This document shows positions 1 to 13,560 of a stretch of 64,000 nt of DNA, one piece after another. The position numbers were made by a program, and so were the translations under genes. The notes beneath the pieces were generated by a model that searched no databases, had not been told where the DNA came from, and was given only the letters and a program-made list of their open reading frames with translations. Origin of the DNA: Scedosporium boydii. Taxonomy: Eukaryota > Ascomycota > Sordariomycetes > Microascales > Microascaceae. Location: assembly GCA_002221725.1 (NCBI GenBank), contig NJFT01000068.1:116728-180727 (forward strand). The letters run 5' to 3'. The stretch's first letter is position 1; each line of letters starts with the position of its first letter.

Positions 1-891
1 ACGGCCGAGGACATTGAGATATCAAGAAACCCTCTCACCTTGTCAGAAATGCTCGACGCTTCTTTACGGAAGTCCTCCGGAGCCGCCAGTGGTAATCATG
101 AAAATGGAAGTGAAGATACCACTGGGAGCTTGGGCGTGGCTGCGCCATACCTTATCACATCGCTGAAGTCACACTCTTCTAAAGCACCTCTTGCTTTATC
201 GATTAGGAAAACGTCGACATCTACTATCGCCTCCATCGCCTACACCTTGCCAACTCGAGAAGGTTGGACTATAGGTATTCAAGAGCTGCATGTCAAGATG
301 AACCGAACTAGATTAAAAACAGTTCCCGAGGTTTTTGAATCACGGCTTGCACATGCTCCTCCCGTGATCACAGGCCGGCGCCTGGCGAGAGCGCAACCAA
401 ACAACACCGCTTCCGAGGTTATAGATTCTTCCGACGAGAATGATGACGGGAACTCATCAGCACACGATGTGTCTGGACCTACGGCTTTGTGTTATACACA
501 CCCGTACCTCCTTGCGACACAACCTGACAACACTCTTATCCTCTATCTCTGCACGACGAACGCTGCTGGATTGTCCATCTCCCGTGGTATCCGCCTCTGG
601 GGCCACACGTCTAGTATTGGCGACGCCGAGATAACGTCGCGAGGCAAGGCAGTCAGCGTCAGCTGCCACGGCGACGAAATACGCGTTTGGGAGCTCGAGG
701 GTCGGTCTGGCGGTAGAAGCGTAGAAATTCGGCCAAGTTTAGGAGACTCTACGCAGGGGCTACGGAGGCTGCCATCTCACGAGGAGTGGGATGATCGCCG
801 AAGCTGGGTTGGCTTTGATGACGAAATGGTCATTGTATTGAAGGAGGCGAAGAGTGGGAGAGAGACGCTTATGGTTTATGATTTTTCATGA
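1..891 (+). CDS. WD40-repeat protein, probably F-box/WD type (3' end only)
   Basis: The reading frame is open from the first base of the window to the TGA at 889-891, so this is the C-terminal 296 residues of a gene that begins upstream. The first in-frame Met (position 40) is not a convincing start because the frame continues before it. The last third holds a WD-like blade: a GHTSSI segment, then SCHGDEIRVWELEG ending in the typical V-W pair. A low-complexity acidic stretch (SSDENDDGNSS) sits in the middle. The gene ends in FDDEMVIVLKEAKSGRETLMVYDFS, the kind of tail seen in fungal F-box/WD proteins that recruit substrates to SCF ubiquitin ligases. The F-box itself would lie outside the window, so the F-box assignment is inference. 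The WD40 call rests on a single blade and is moderate. Confidence 0.6.
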   Translation, partial: TAEDIEISRNPLTLSEMLDASLRKSSGAASGNHENGSEDTTGSLGVAAPYLITSLKSHSSKAPLALSIRKTSTSTIASIAYTLPTREGWTIGIQELHVKMNRTRLKTVPEVFESRLAHAPPVITGRRLARAQPNNTASEVIDSSDENDDGNSSAHDVSGPTALCYTHPYLLATQPDNTLILYLCTTNAAGLSISRGIRLWGHTSSIGDAEITSRGKAVSVSCHGDEIRVWELEGRSGGRSVEIRPSLGDSTQGLRRLPSHEEWDDRRSWVGFDDEMVIVLKEAKSGRETLMVYDFS

Positions 892-2808
892 TCACTTTGA
901 ACTAGATACGTGCGGAATTTCTGGGGATATCTGCGGTTTTAGTTCTACGGCCCTCAGAGAGTGCTAGGGCACTCTGGCCGCGGGAACCACAACCAGCTAG
1001 GCCGAGATGAAGGCATTTTGCGGCTTTTGTTACCTCCATGTATATACAGGGTGTACTATTGATGAATACGATCCCAACATCCCGGCCAACTTAAAACGAG
1101 TGGTGGCTGTGTCACTACACCTCGTATCTGCAATTGTTACTCCCCTCCCTTAGACTCACTTATATGCTATTCATCCAAGAGTGCTGGCTTGAAGTGTCCT
1201 ACCCCCATTACACTCCAAACGCAGAGGCTTTCCGCTACTAGGTCGTAAGTCTCCATCACCGCTATCTCCCTTTCCACCTCGGGGCGCGTGGCCGGTTGAG
1301 ATGAGTTCACGCGCTAGAATACTCATCAAAGGGGACCATGACTCGACCCATGCCTACTTGGCATATTCCCAGCATCTAGCGCTCTGCATCTCTTCACTTT
1401 TATCCGATCCTCCTTTCACCCTTTGAGTTCACTCACCTCATCGATAACTTGCACGAATGTGAGATGTTTTCGGAAGGCAGAAAACCGAAGCGGGTTCATC
1501 ACTCTCGTAGACACCAGCAGATAGAACCAGATGAAGATATCTGATGCCGCGCGACGAGGACCAGAAAATAGAATCAATGCTGCCAACCCTCAGTTCTTGG
1601 AACTAAATCTCAACTAAGTTTATCTTTCGCTTCTGTTAGTAGAAGCGTGAAAAGGCGCCCTTAAAATACTAGAACGCGACCAATGTAGGGCAGCTTGCCG
1701 ACGAAGAAGTGCCTATCGACAGGAAAGGGTCTTTGAGCTTGAAACGCTGCGGCGCTGGTTTGGGGGAATGGATGTATGCCGTTGCTATATCGTCGACCAT
1801 GTTGCGAGAGCCATAGCTAAGGTCAAGGATCTTCTGGAGTGTGAATTAATATAGTCATCAATACTGAAGTTATATTGTTAACTAGGACCTAGGGCACGAA
1901 CTCGAGACTGAACAAGTGCTTTCGATTTAACTAGGCAGTTAATGGCTTACGTCACTGTAGGAACATCGATGGGGAGAAAGTCCTTCAGCATGCTAGTTAA
2001 CTGGAGTACTACGGTTATTCTCTCGGATATGAGTATCGACCGAGGCTGGGCGAATGCTAGAAATTACGAGACGGGGCGCGCTACAGCCTTTGACGGAGAG
2101 AAACAGGAAATGGCGAAGAACGTGCCCGCGTTAAGAGACCGAGGCTGTATGGAATATCAGCGGGGGGCAATGGAGAGACTCTTTGGAAATGCAATATTTA
2201 TCAATGACGAGGCGACGTGTCGCACTGCATCTTAGGTCAGGGGCACCTCGAGGATAGGCCATTTGCGACTGTATCCCATCAGCCTTTGTTCCGAGTATGT
2301 CCTAAGTAGCAGCTATCAATGCCCCTCGGAGTTGGCACATAGGAAGCCGAATGTCACTCAGATGATGCAGGAACCATTCATGTCGACTCCCTAATCATAG
2401 GCGGTCTCGCTCACTTGGTGTGCAGCTCTACATGCTAACTCGAATCAAATGGACAGTGGTGGAATTTCAAAGGAACGCTTGATGACATACTTTGTTCTCC
2501 CGAGACTTTTCAGTCGGTCATCCTGTTCAAGAACAACACCACGGAAACCTTGGAGAGGGTCCATTTGAGCAGCTATGCATGCAAAGGTCGTTCTCGCCAA
2601 TAACTTGTGGTTTTTCGTCACGGAACGAAGTTAAGGAGCTGGAAAGGCGAACGGTAGGGCTTAATAGTGTAAGCTGACTGACGAAGTCTTGAATACATCA
2701 AAGGTCTGCCGGCGGGTTTTTCTCTCCACGCCTCAATAGATACGCTGTATGCTGCATATTGAAGAAGTAAATACCGCGGTGGGACATTTCCTCGCTCCGA
2801 TCTTCCAC

Positions 2809-2917
2809 GGAGCCGGGATGGGCCCGGCAGGGTACTTAGTACAGCCGGCTCCGGGGTTGAGCCGTCGTCTGGACCCATTCTTTCGCCGGGCCCTAAACCC
2901 TAAACCGGGTTACCCGG
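2809..2917. repeat. GC-rich island with inverted repeats and two CCCTAAA units
   Basis: An 8-bp inverted repeat (GGAGCCGG at 2809-2816, CCGGCTCC at 2845-2852) encloses a 28-bp loop. Downstream, CCCTAAACCCTAAACC at 2891-2906 resembles two telomere-type units. It overlaps the inverted repeat CCGGGT-T-ACCCGG at 2905-2917. The local GC content is clearly higher than in the flanks. Its origin is unknown. A decayed mobile element or repair scar is possible, and two units are too few to call a telomeric tract. Confidence 0.35.
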
Positions 2918-3149
2918 CCTCGTTAACTTATAGCCAGACCACAACAGGAAGGGGTATCTAGAAGTCGCCCAAGAAATCTTACGACGGAATTATGTTATGG
3001 GTTCATTATCGCAGGGCAACAATGGGAACAACCATAAATCCTCTTGTCCCTCCCTTTACTGGGCACACAGTTGATTGTGGGCAGCTAAGCCTACATGCAC
3101 AATCATACCTTCATACGCTTTGCACGTTTCCAGCCCAAGGTTGGTGCCC

Positions 3150-3168
3150 GGGGGTAGGGGGTAGGGGG
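3150..3168 (+). repeat. G-rich run, three G5 tracts
   Basis: Three runs of five G are separated by TA dinucleotides on the + strand. A GGTTGG just upstream might supply a weaker fourth run for a G-quadruplex. No gene lies nearby, so the role is unknown. Confidence 0.4.
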
Positions 3169-6100
3169 AAAATGATAAAATATCTAGATTAGATTAGGGC
3201 AGAATACCCTAATGGTAATTGATTCAAAACCATCAACGTTCTAGTCTCGACGCGGTAACGAATGGGCTTTTTGTCGTGGGATTCTCGGTCATCGTAGCGT
3301 ACTTCGCATGCATTAGGCGGGCGGAACGAGATGGTCGAAAGAAAGGAAGCAAGAACTAATGCCGTAAAAAAGCGTGGCGGCCCTTTCATGGCGCAGTCTC
3401 TTGCGATCAACTCCATTGACCGCTGATGGGGAAATCCTTGTCCTTGTCGCCTGCGTGGCCCTGCAGAGCCGAGCAACAATGGACGGAAACGCATGAGGAA
3501 CTCTTCCATTCCAAACTACAAACCTTCCCGCCTCCACCTTTTGTTCAATTGATCTTGTCGCCGGGCATTTTGGGCAGCAAACTGCTGTAACATCCCATGC
3601 ACACACCCTTTGGAATCTACATAGGCGGACCCAATGGTTCGTTTTGGTGTCCGACCCACAATCCCGCGCCGTTTTTCTTTTCAGACCGCTTTCCTCCCCA
3701 TCCACATATCCACAAAATTAGTGTAGTGCAGAGCGGAGAATGGATCTGACGAGACTAGCTTACATGCTCTGTTGATCCCGATCAACTTGAGCCTTTACGC
3801 AAGAAAGTGATGTTTCATCAATCCCCGAGCCGGCGAAGGTTCGGCGGGTTCTTCTGGACACGTCTCAATGCGCAATGAGGTGGCCGATTAACGGAGCATT
3901 TTCGACGTACAGGCACTTTCTTGGAGCCATTGTCCACTCCGAGCACTTGTCCGTGGGCTCTGCAATGTGGCTCGACTTTTGTGGGCTAGACCTGCATAGG
4001 AACCTGCTGCATCCGTGGTGGCCCCGCCCAATTGGTGACGTGCATTCGTCTGTGGTTGAATAGACGTCAGGATGCGTAGTCGAAAAAGGACCCTGCGTGG
4101 AGTAGCCCTACTGGTTGCAGGAGGGGGTAGAAAGCGGGGAGGGAGGGGTTTCGACCAGGTGGAAGCAGGAACAAGGCGCAACTGACAAAGTCATTGGGGA
4201 CGATTGGATTGCATGCCACGATTCAGAGGCGGTGGTCTTGTAGGACTCCTGAAGTCTCGATTATATTCAAGCCGGTATTCCAGGCGGCTGCGAGGAAAGA
4301 GAAGCAACTGGCCCTGCAACCACGGGTGGGGGTAAAGAATGCTCATGGAGTGATGAAAGTTCGAAAGCAGACTTGGAGGGGAGAGGACGGGTGTGTTAGT
4401 GAGGCAATTGAGGGTATGGAATTAGTGCTGGCTCGACTGGCTGGAACTAGTACGAGGTAGATGCCCAATCCGTATCGGCGAACTGCTGACAGCCAGTCGA
4501 GATAGTGTTATGGAACTTGGCAATCACGCCCATTGAAAGGGAGTGAAGTAAACCTACTGAGCAGGGAGTAGACACAACGAAGCCGTAGTAGGAAGTACAC
4601 TACCTTTGTACATGGAGGCATCATGGTGAAATGAGCTCTCACCTCGTAAATGGCCGAGTTTAATTTACAGTGGACCGATGACAGCATTGACAGTACAGGT
4701 AACAAGTATTTCGTGCAGGTTCAAACTTGGCGGATGATGTGGCGCTGGAAACTGGCCTGGCAAATGGTCAGACATTGCATTGTGGAAAGAGCCGACGGAA
4801 CACTGAAGACTTCCATGTTGGAAGGTGTAGATTGTTCTACGGAGTATAATTAGAACATCGGAAGGTGGTATCCAGGAACTACCGATGTCCATTGCCTCGT
4901 TGCGATTGCCCCAATCCCTCACTTCCCCGTCCCCCATCCGAAGTCAATCAGGAAGGAGGCAGGAACATCGAACATCGAAGTGAGGAAGTTTCAGGGCCGA
5001 ACCTCCTTCCCGAAATTGCCTCGGGAATTCGGGGTAACGAAGACGGGAGATGGCAATGATAAACTACAAATGGTAGCAATTGAGGAAAGATTACTTCGTA
5101 TTGAGCAGAATAAATGCAAATGGGGAGCATGGAGAATTTGTAGAAGTCGAGGCGTCAGTCAGTTGGCAAAAGCCGTCACATCAACGATACTAACCTCAAG
5201 TGCTGGACCTCGTAGCAGTCGGTAATTACAGCGTATGAACAACACAGAGTCTCCCGCTTGATCGTTCGGTTTATTATCAACGTCCACATCCGCATCCGCG
5301 AAACGAAGCAATTGGGTACGCAAAATGTCTCGACGGTCCAGTTATACTAGTTTACTGTGCCTGCTAAACTCCGCCGAGATACCGATTCCATTCCCCCTCT
5401 ATACTAGTCCTCCATGAATGTTAAATGTCAGGCATTGGTGAATTGATTCTTCAATGTTCCCTCTCAGGCTCTCGGAGAAAAGCCCCGTCTCCGGACACCG
5501 GATGCTCCTGTTTCCTTGTTCGCCTCCTTCTAAACTACGGAGTACTACTCCCACCCCTGGTCTATCTGTTTGGAATTTATCAATGTGGGTTCCTTCTCCG
5601 CCATCCTCAAGCGAGGTGCTTCATTGTTGCGAGGCAATGTCCGAGAGGATGGCTGTGGGTGAAGATTCGTTCTGTCTATCGAGTCCTAGTATTCGCATCG
5701 GCAAACTGAAGGCACATCCAAGACCTGCCCAAGGCATCAAATGCAATTGATTTTCTTGCTGGACAGACCGCCAGGCTCTGGTCATAACGCTGCGCTGTGC
5801 AGGATGGGGCTGCGGTCCAAAACTCCCCCACTGCCCAACCCGAAGACAAACTAATCAATTGATGATAATAAACTGCAACGTCAAATGGATAGATACCGAG
5901 AGAGAGGGGAAAAAAAAAAGGAGGCCAACCATGAGATTGACCAGTGCAATCACGAAATCACGAGGAAAACGATCAGGAATCGAAGGCTTTGAGCAATTAT
6001 CGATTATGTGTCCCAACCACGTTGATCACCCGATCCGTGAGGACCCTGAGAAATATCCCGCCTCAGCCCAAGGTTTCCTGACGCCATTGAGTTCCAAGAT

Positions 6101-6436
6101 CGTATCATATCAGTGCTCCCAGCCGCTAAACACGTACATCAGCCAGAGGAGCGAAGCATCAACTGTCGTTTATTCTGTTCTATTAGTTTACGAAGTCGCT
6201 CGCATCGATTGATACGCAACTCGATTCTCCTTAACCCCGTCGATGACCGATGACAGATGAATGGGGGGCGTGAAGTTGAGCTCCGTTTGTATTCGTTAGA
6301 GCAAAGAAAACAGTTGGAAGGATTCATTGATGGGTTGACAATTGCATCAATATGTCAAATTTACCGCCCTAAATTCTGGTGTCAGTACACCAGAGTGAAG
6401 GACTTTAGTTGCACCCCCACTGCCAACCTCAATTCA

Positions 6437-6454
6437 ATCGATCAATTGATCGAT
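6437..6454. repeat. 18-bp perfect palindrome of the TCAATTGA family
   Basis: ATCGATCAATTGATCGAT is a perfect palindrome. It is the longest copy of a motif centred on TCAATTGA that recurs in intergenic DNA of this window, for example near 5853, 8776, 10648, 11993, 39842, 40686, 40760, 52723, 60667 and 63397. Its function is unknown. Confidence 0.6.
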
Positions 6455-9400
6455 GCTGTGAATGTCTTGAACCCTTTAGCGTACTCCGATGCCGACAGTC
6501 CAACTCTGAATTCCTCAACTCCGTTGACTCGGCCATTTTCTGCCACCCTCCGTCGTGAGAAAGGTGCTCGGAGGTGTGGGAGACTTCGTCAGATGACCTG
6601 CCTTCTTCGAGAGATAGGGACTACTTCGTAGAAACCATTTTACCACGCCTCCTTCTCACCGTTACAATTGCGCACCGTCTCATGAAAGCATGGGCCAAAG
6701 GACTCATTTGATGGGGTGGATGCCAGGCATTTAGAGACAGCATGACTCTCGACAACGGACTACCTGTGGGTCATAACGTCCGAGACTGGTCGCCTGGCTT
6801 GTCCCTCTCATCCGTCCCGATACACATGCTTACCCCCTTCGCCCACCATCTATCCTAGATCGGCCACGTTCCCGTGGCCTACGACGTATGGGGTGGATGG
6901 TGGACAATTGATGGGAGTGAAGCGGTTCCGCTTGCTATCGTGCTGTGATGGGCCCACGGGCCGGGAGTACTGGAGCACCATCTCGTCGGGCCTAGGGATG
7001 ATTGTAAACCCAGGCAGAGGGACAGGCCATTGCGCAAACTCATCCTACGATTCATACCCACTTCCGAGGGAAAGAGGGGGATGCGGGTGTGTATTTGCGC
7101 GTCCGCACCTTGTTCCTACAAAAATATCTCTGCCGAATACGTGCATCCACGAAGTATGAACATCGCGCTGGTTGTGATCGAGTTACTTTGTATGTAGGTT
7201 TACGATGCATGGAGATTATTGAAGCGAGGGGGATCCCTGACCCTGTCATTGACGTCATTCAAATCTGGCGGATCAGATTAATTGATTCTTGGATTGTAAA
7301 CTCCGCTTGCGTCCAGTAGATCGAACCCACAAACGAATCGCAAATCCCATGCAATGGCATCTGCTCAATTGGTTGCACACCTCAGATGAAGCCGTGTGTC
7401 GCATGGGGTTGGCCAGTGATTGCGGATTCTTGCGTACCAACATATCGAGCTGACGGCATTCGAAAATCGAAAATGGATTCTGATGATTCTGATGTGCTCA
7501 ATCAATTTGGCACGGATCCCTCGTCCCCGGGTCGCCCCCCTTGCATCTCGCATGCCCGACCAACTTTCCCATCTCACTGCTAATAAAAGATGTTCACTGC
7601 TCACATATACCTACCACCCCGGCTCTTTATTTGGCATCGATTCCTGTTTCCTCAACTCGTCAATCGGTCATTCACCACACCATTGGGTGGTTTAGAGAGC
7701 ATATATAGCCCACAATCTACTTCGCAAGTCATACTGCTCAGCATCCTGCGCACCCCCGCTTCCCTTCTCTTCCTCACGATCCCATTTGAACCCCCCCACC
7801 ACGACACTGGTCTTGGTCACATTCGTGCCCGGGTCACTGGTGTGGGTTGGGGCTTTCGTAGTTGCTTTTAGTCTCGCCCACACCTTAAGTTTCTGTTACG
7901 TCCCTTCCTACACAGCAAAGGCGGGTCGGATCGGTCGGGGCTAGGGTCATCCCCCTTCTCTCTTAAACTCTCAAACCCTGTATTAGCTGGAACCGAACAT
8001 ATCTGATGGCTGACGACAACGGGAGTTTGCAGCCTCCGATCCTTTGATTCCCATGTCCTAATGTCCGATATTTCCGCTTCTCCCATATTCCAAAGTCCGC
8101 CATGAACTACCGAGTTCAAGGTAGTCCAAAGGGTGCCGGAGGGGACGGAAGTGGTAGGTAAACCCCGATTGAATTCCAATACTATTGCTTTCGGGCAAGT
8201 TTCTGTGGGAGATAGGCTACATCCGCAAGCGACGCCAAGTGGGCAGACCAAACGCGAGCCAAGCACTTCAAAAGGTGGGGGTCAAGTCAAGCGTCGCAAA
8301 CAGGGAGGGTCATCGGATCAATGTGATTTGAGGCCTGGTGTTTGCCCTCCCAGGCTTCCACTGTCTTAGTTCGGAGTCGTCAAAAGGAGGGGGTTATCTT
8401 GTTGATTATTCCCTACGCATACTTGTCCTCTCTCTGTCTAAGAACCATGATAGCTCGTAGAATGGCCAAATTTGTCTCCAGTACGTGACAAGGAGGCGCT
8501 GTTCGGTTAGTACGCTTGTCTCTAGGGTGGCCAATATTAGTCCTGGTAGATAAGGACCAGACACATTCCATGTTGTACTATTAGAGATTATCTTGGGGTT
8601 GCCATCCGTCAATTGAATGATCGCAGTGTACTAATTACCTCAATAATGGCTGGTATGCCACGCGACAAGGGCGGTACACTCGACCTTGCCAGTTCGTCAC
8701 CCGTATTCTTCCTTTGTACTTCGTGCCTTTGTAGTTTACTTGGCAATGGAATTGGAATCTCATGGGATCGATTTGGATTGATCAATTGGTGTGCTCATGA
8801 TTACAGGGAATAGGAAAGTACGTACATTGTAACATCGTGCCCAGGAATTTAGGCTTATCGATAACGCCCACCTGGTCCACTCAGGCTTCAACCCGCCAAG
8901 CCCTTCAAATTCCACCCCGCTGAAACCCGCCCACACTTAGACCGATGAAGCAATGTCAAGTGACCCCTCCATGGACTGTCGCAGCCCGAGTGCCCGGCGA
9001 ACTGTTTAGTCCTTGGTCTAGAACCACCAGTATGGGTGGCGAGAAGAGCTGGCGGTGGGAACTAGAAAAGTCAATCTTTTCTTTAGGTCTTCCGCCGCGG
9101 AGGTCTTAATCAGAACACTAGGAACCGGCGGAAGTGACGGTAAGAGTGAGCGACAATGACTCAGAAACAGAGCCTCCGTTTCGGGCAGTTACTGCAGTGG
9201 TTCCTCCTTGTAGTGTAGTTTAAAGGGCAGTCCTGGTTGCTTTCGCACTCCGCAGAGGGCGATGACGCAACATCCTTGGGCGCTAAACGACATGCAGGAG
9301 GACTTTGGTGTGTACCCTGCACTTTTGGACCGGGTCATTTGGTGTTTATGGGGGGTATGGAGCATAATACAAGGACGGCTGCAGCGGGTACTTCCCCTGC

Positions 9401-12400
9401 TTTCTTTGGTCTTGTACTTCGTACCATGAGGACTTGGCAAGTCTAGAACCTCATTCCGATGAGGGGGCGTGTCGAACGAAAATATCATCGCTGGTTGATG
9501 ACTATGAGATTATGGTATGGGCAATTGTAATTGCAAATCTGCCTCCTTCACAGAAACTGGGCGGCTAGACTTTGCGGCAAGCATGTTCCCCCTCCATTTC
9601 TCCCCGGCCTCCCGCCCGTCATAACTCTTTTTCGTCTGGTCGATTCATTCCATTGGCACGTTTTGTTGGTTCCTAGACCTCTGCCTCCGGTGTGGAATGT
9701 CATGGACGGGTGTTGTTACGACGAACGTTCCTGTAAATCATCCAAAACATTACATTTGATACTGTGCTACTGGTTCGCCTTGTCAATGATATATTCAACC
9801 GACCATTACGGTGCAGAGTATCCTCGTACCGAAATACACTTCAGCGAGCTTGTTGACCAAAACATCCTGGTATGACGCGGGGCAAGGAGGCACGTTTGTG
9901 ACGCACGCCGTCTATGAAATCTTATTCGACATCAGGGGAGGGAAAACGCAGCGATCTTCGCCAGCCCTGATTAATTATTGGCCAATCCTTAACTCAGCGA
10001 CAGAGAAGAGCTGCCTGGACAAGAGCTGGGGCCAGTAAATTGACTTTCAGCAGGGGAATGTCGACCAAACTCTACTTTGTAGTTGTCATTGATTTTAGTG
10101 ACATGTACACATCGTCTAGCCTCGGTCCCGAAGGCTATGCTATCGTGTCAACAGGAGACCGCGGGCGTAAGCATTCGTGATTCCTCCTCAACTGCCGGCT
10201 CGCGATCATACTTGTAGGCAGCGGGCTCACCACACTGCGTATAGCCAGATTCAACGAGATAGTTTGCTTTGGGACTGAGTTGCATTCTTCGGTCCAAAGT
10301 TTCAGCATGTCCTCTCCACCAGCCCGGCTAAGCTTATCGATTGGATATTATTAGGGCGGACATGCTTGTACTTTGTACTATGTAGTGTTAATACTTCGGA
10401 CACTACACTGCATTGAGGCAGGAACTGTGGGGAAGAGGATGGCGCACTGACCATTGGTGATCCCATTGTTTTGTTGACAAGGTCCAGTACAAAGGTACGA
10501 AGCAAACTATCTACGTCCTAGGTACGAGCGCGCCGTTCTCCCACTGAAGTCCTCAAGCTGACTGTAAACTTCAGCGTTGGTCGAGTTGATGCCTTGCTGC
10601 CAGCGCATTCTGCCCGGAACCATTGAGACTCAATTCGACAATCGGTCTATCAATTGACCGCTGAATGAGCTACACACTCTGATCATCAGAGTTCTGGCTG
10701 AGTCCTAATAAGCGGCCACGCCGACAAATTAAGCCGTGGTGATAACAGGGGTGGCCGCGAGATTGACAACCTCTCAATGCGATGCGATGAGAATTCCAAT
10801 GTCTCATTATTACATCTGCACCACTCGTTCAAGACATCGGTCGTCGCCCCACTTAAGGCACTGAGATGATTATTCTGTTTCCTTGCGTTTGGCGATGGAA
10901 CTTCTCCGACAACCGGGAGCTAATTAGGTTCTCGGTTCATCGACGTTGGACTACCTCCTCCTGTGGGCCCACTCCTCAATCTATCAGTGATCGATTTGCT
11001 TGCGCGAAGGAGTGGGATCGTACGGCGGACTACAAACACCCGCCCCCTCTCTTCCTCACCCCCAAAGAATCGGTGTCTGCCTTGACAGGTCTTCTCAGCC
11101 CTCAAGCCTGGCGATCCATGCCCTCTGGCACAAACAATGGCTGCTCGGCGGCTGCACTTTTTCGCGAAGCACATGCTCTCTGGCGTGTTACCCTCAGCCC
11201 GCCCCCGCCTCCTCTTCGGACTATTGGAAGAACTCAGCGCCCGGACCAGCGCCAACCAGGCTGCTGAACCCCTAATAGGGTCCAAGATGGATGTGTCGCT
11301 CTTAGCCAGGCGGCCTACCCCTTAACATGCCCGCTCATTCTCACGTCTCCCACTTGGTGCGGGTTATTTGCTGTCGCGTAATATTTAACTAGACGTGTAA
11401 AAGTTTAGCGAGTCTCAATTGCGTAGCAAGAGCGGTCAATTGCGTCTGGCGTCAACATACTACGAAAGTCTATCGGAGATGTTGGCGGTGTGGTGGGCGG
11501 GGCTCAAATTGTCCCTGCTGAGCTGGCGGGGTGGACAACATTTGAAGGCCAAAAGACACACGACTAATTAGGAGACTAGCAGAGTTGGCAAGAACCCTGG
11601 GCAGAGTTGAGTCGACATGAGGGGAACAGTTTCTACTATCATCGTCTAACACTGATTAATGGCATCATTCATTCCATTGATTGCCTAGCCTGGAATAGTT
11701 GATTTTCTAACGTGTGCGAACAAGTGTTGATACATCGGCTTAGCGATAGGTATGTGGCGCGCGGTGTAAGCGCGGATTCCAGTCAATCACCACCGCCAAT
11801 TGGAAGAATAGGCAGCGAGGTAATGAATGCGGTGCACTTCCACCTGCGGGAGCTTGGAAAGAGAAACCTGGGTACCGGACCTCGGGGGGTTTTTTTTTTG
11901 AGGGTGTAGAGAGGAGAGAGAGAGAGAGGGAAAGAGCGCGATCAAGATCCCGAATTAATACAGAAAGACCCAGAAAGACCACCAATGTCAGTGATCAATT
12001 GATATGAGCGTGGGGAACCATGAAGCCAGCTCCCTAAATCAACATTATTGCATTGACGTAATACAAGGAACTAAGGTCAGTCTGATTGTCAGCCTGGGTC
12101 CATACTTGTCCACTCCTTCGCAGTCCATTGTCCTATTTTAGGACACACCGTGACAACTTCCCCATCATCGTATTTCGGTGCGCTCTTGCCATCTTTTACT
12201 TGCGCGTCCTCTTCTTGATTCTCGATTACATTCCTGCGTTCTCCTCGGGGTCTGGCAGAAGCGCAATCGGATGAGGACCAAGCCGGGCCGTATATAATAA
12301 CCCTGCAACTCAGTTCCTAGGACGCCGTGCTGGTTGCTCTTCCCATATCTGGATCACCTACGCACACGCACGCACACACTCTCCCCTATTAACACACTCC

Positions 12401-13560
12401 CACTGCCGCCAATAGCAGATGACTTACCTAGTCCAGAAACAAGAGTCAGCATGACCGGCTCAGATGAACGTATCCAATGACCTTGCACTAACAGGATGGC
12501 CCGGGAAACTACGAGCGCAAACACTCAAACATGCTGCCACCACCTTAACAAGACCTGTTAAGAAGGAGGCGAGACACGAGGGGGGGAGGAAGCGGAGGTA
12601 GGTACCGGATGCCTAAGTTTCAAGTTCGTTCGCATCTGACTGGCTGGGGGTGTGGAATGGAGGCCCAAAGGGGGTGGGGTGGATGGAGTAACCGGCCACT
12701 AGTGACAACAAAGCAACGTCCTGCCCTGCTCCTGGTAAGTTGCTGGGCTGGACAGGGGAGACGTTTGGAGGCATATGTACTTCGTGGTGTAAAGGTACAA
12801 TTGTCGAGTGAGCAAGTCGCCTCGGGGAGGGGTCTATATAGCGCGCCATAGGTGATATTTGCAGCCACTTTTTTTTCAGGTATCGAGAGCAATTGCTTGG
12901 TAATTTGTAATTAAGAGGATTCCGAGGGGTGAGTCTATCGAGCCGTCTTCAGAACCTGGAAGTTGTCTCTGGGGTGTTCTTCCACACCATCTCCTCTACT
13001 TTTGTAGTGGGATCTAGCGTTGTTTGGGCGTCCTGTTTTAACTGAGGTTTCTGTTGCTACTTGATATTGATGAGAGGTTGAGGTGTTCCAGCGCACCCGT
13101 CACCCATCGTCTCGCCCATCATTGCCACGCCCCAATCCAAGTACTCTTTGTCCTCTTGGTTTCCCACCTCATTCGAGGTACCGTACCCCATCTTTCTCAG
13201 GGCTCTTTGTACCTCGTACACCCCCTGTGACCAAGTGTGTATAAACTGATTTCTGATGGAAATACCCCCTCCCCCATCGATGTATCACACACTCTCTCTC
13301 ATCATGGATATCTTCCGGGGCATGTGCTTCCCCTTTGATGTCTGTCCAACACCAACATGGTCGCGACCTCCCTCTGGCCTCTGGCAATGCTTCTGGCACT
13401 CCTCTGTTAAGCGTTCCCTCTTGTCCGGCGATTGAGTGATTGATGGGCCAAATCTATTAAAAATCACAAGCAATACATCGATCAATACATTTTCCAATTT
13501 CCTGCTGTTATCACGTTGCCCAATGATGGTATAGGATTGCGCCTCATATCCATTTTCATC

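Larger units (their letters stand above)
892..13560. other. Gene-poor intergenic region, about 12.7 kb
   Basis: All open frames here are short (at most about 130 codons). None shows a recognisable domain, splice-joined continuation or coding-like composition. I therefore annotate no gene. The stretch holds copies of the TAC-TTC-GTA inverted repeat (5092, 6622 and 9415), several TCAATTGA palindromes (5853, 6437-6454, 8776, 10648 and 11993), a GC-rich island at 2809-2917 and a G-rich run at 3150-3168. No tRNA, 5S rRNA or transposase was recognised. It could contain promoter elements, non-coding RNA or strongly decayed repeats. Confidence 0.6.

Noticed and set aside
2891..2906. Telomere or subtelomere boundary
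   Set aside because: There are only two CCCTAAA units, inside otherwise unique sequence and followed by a gene-rich region. This is not a telomeric array.
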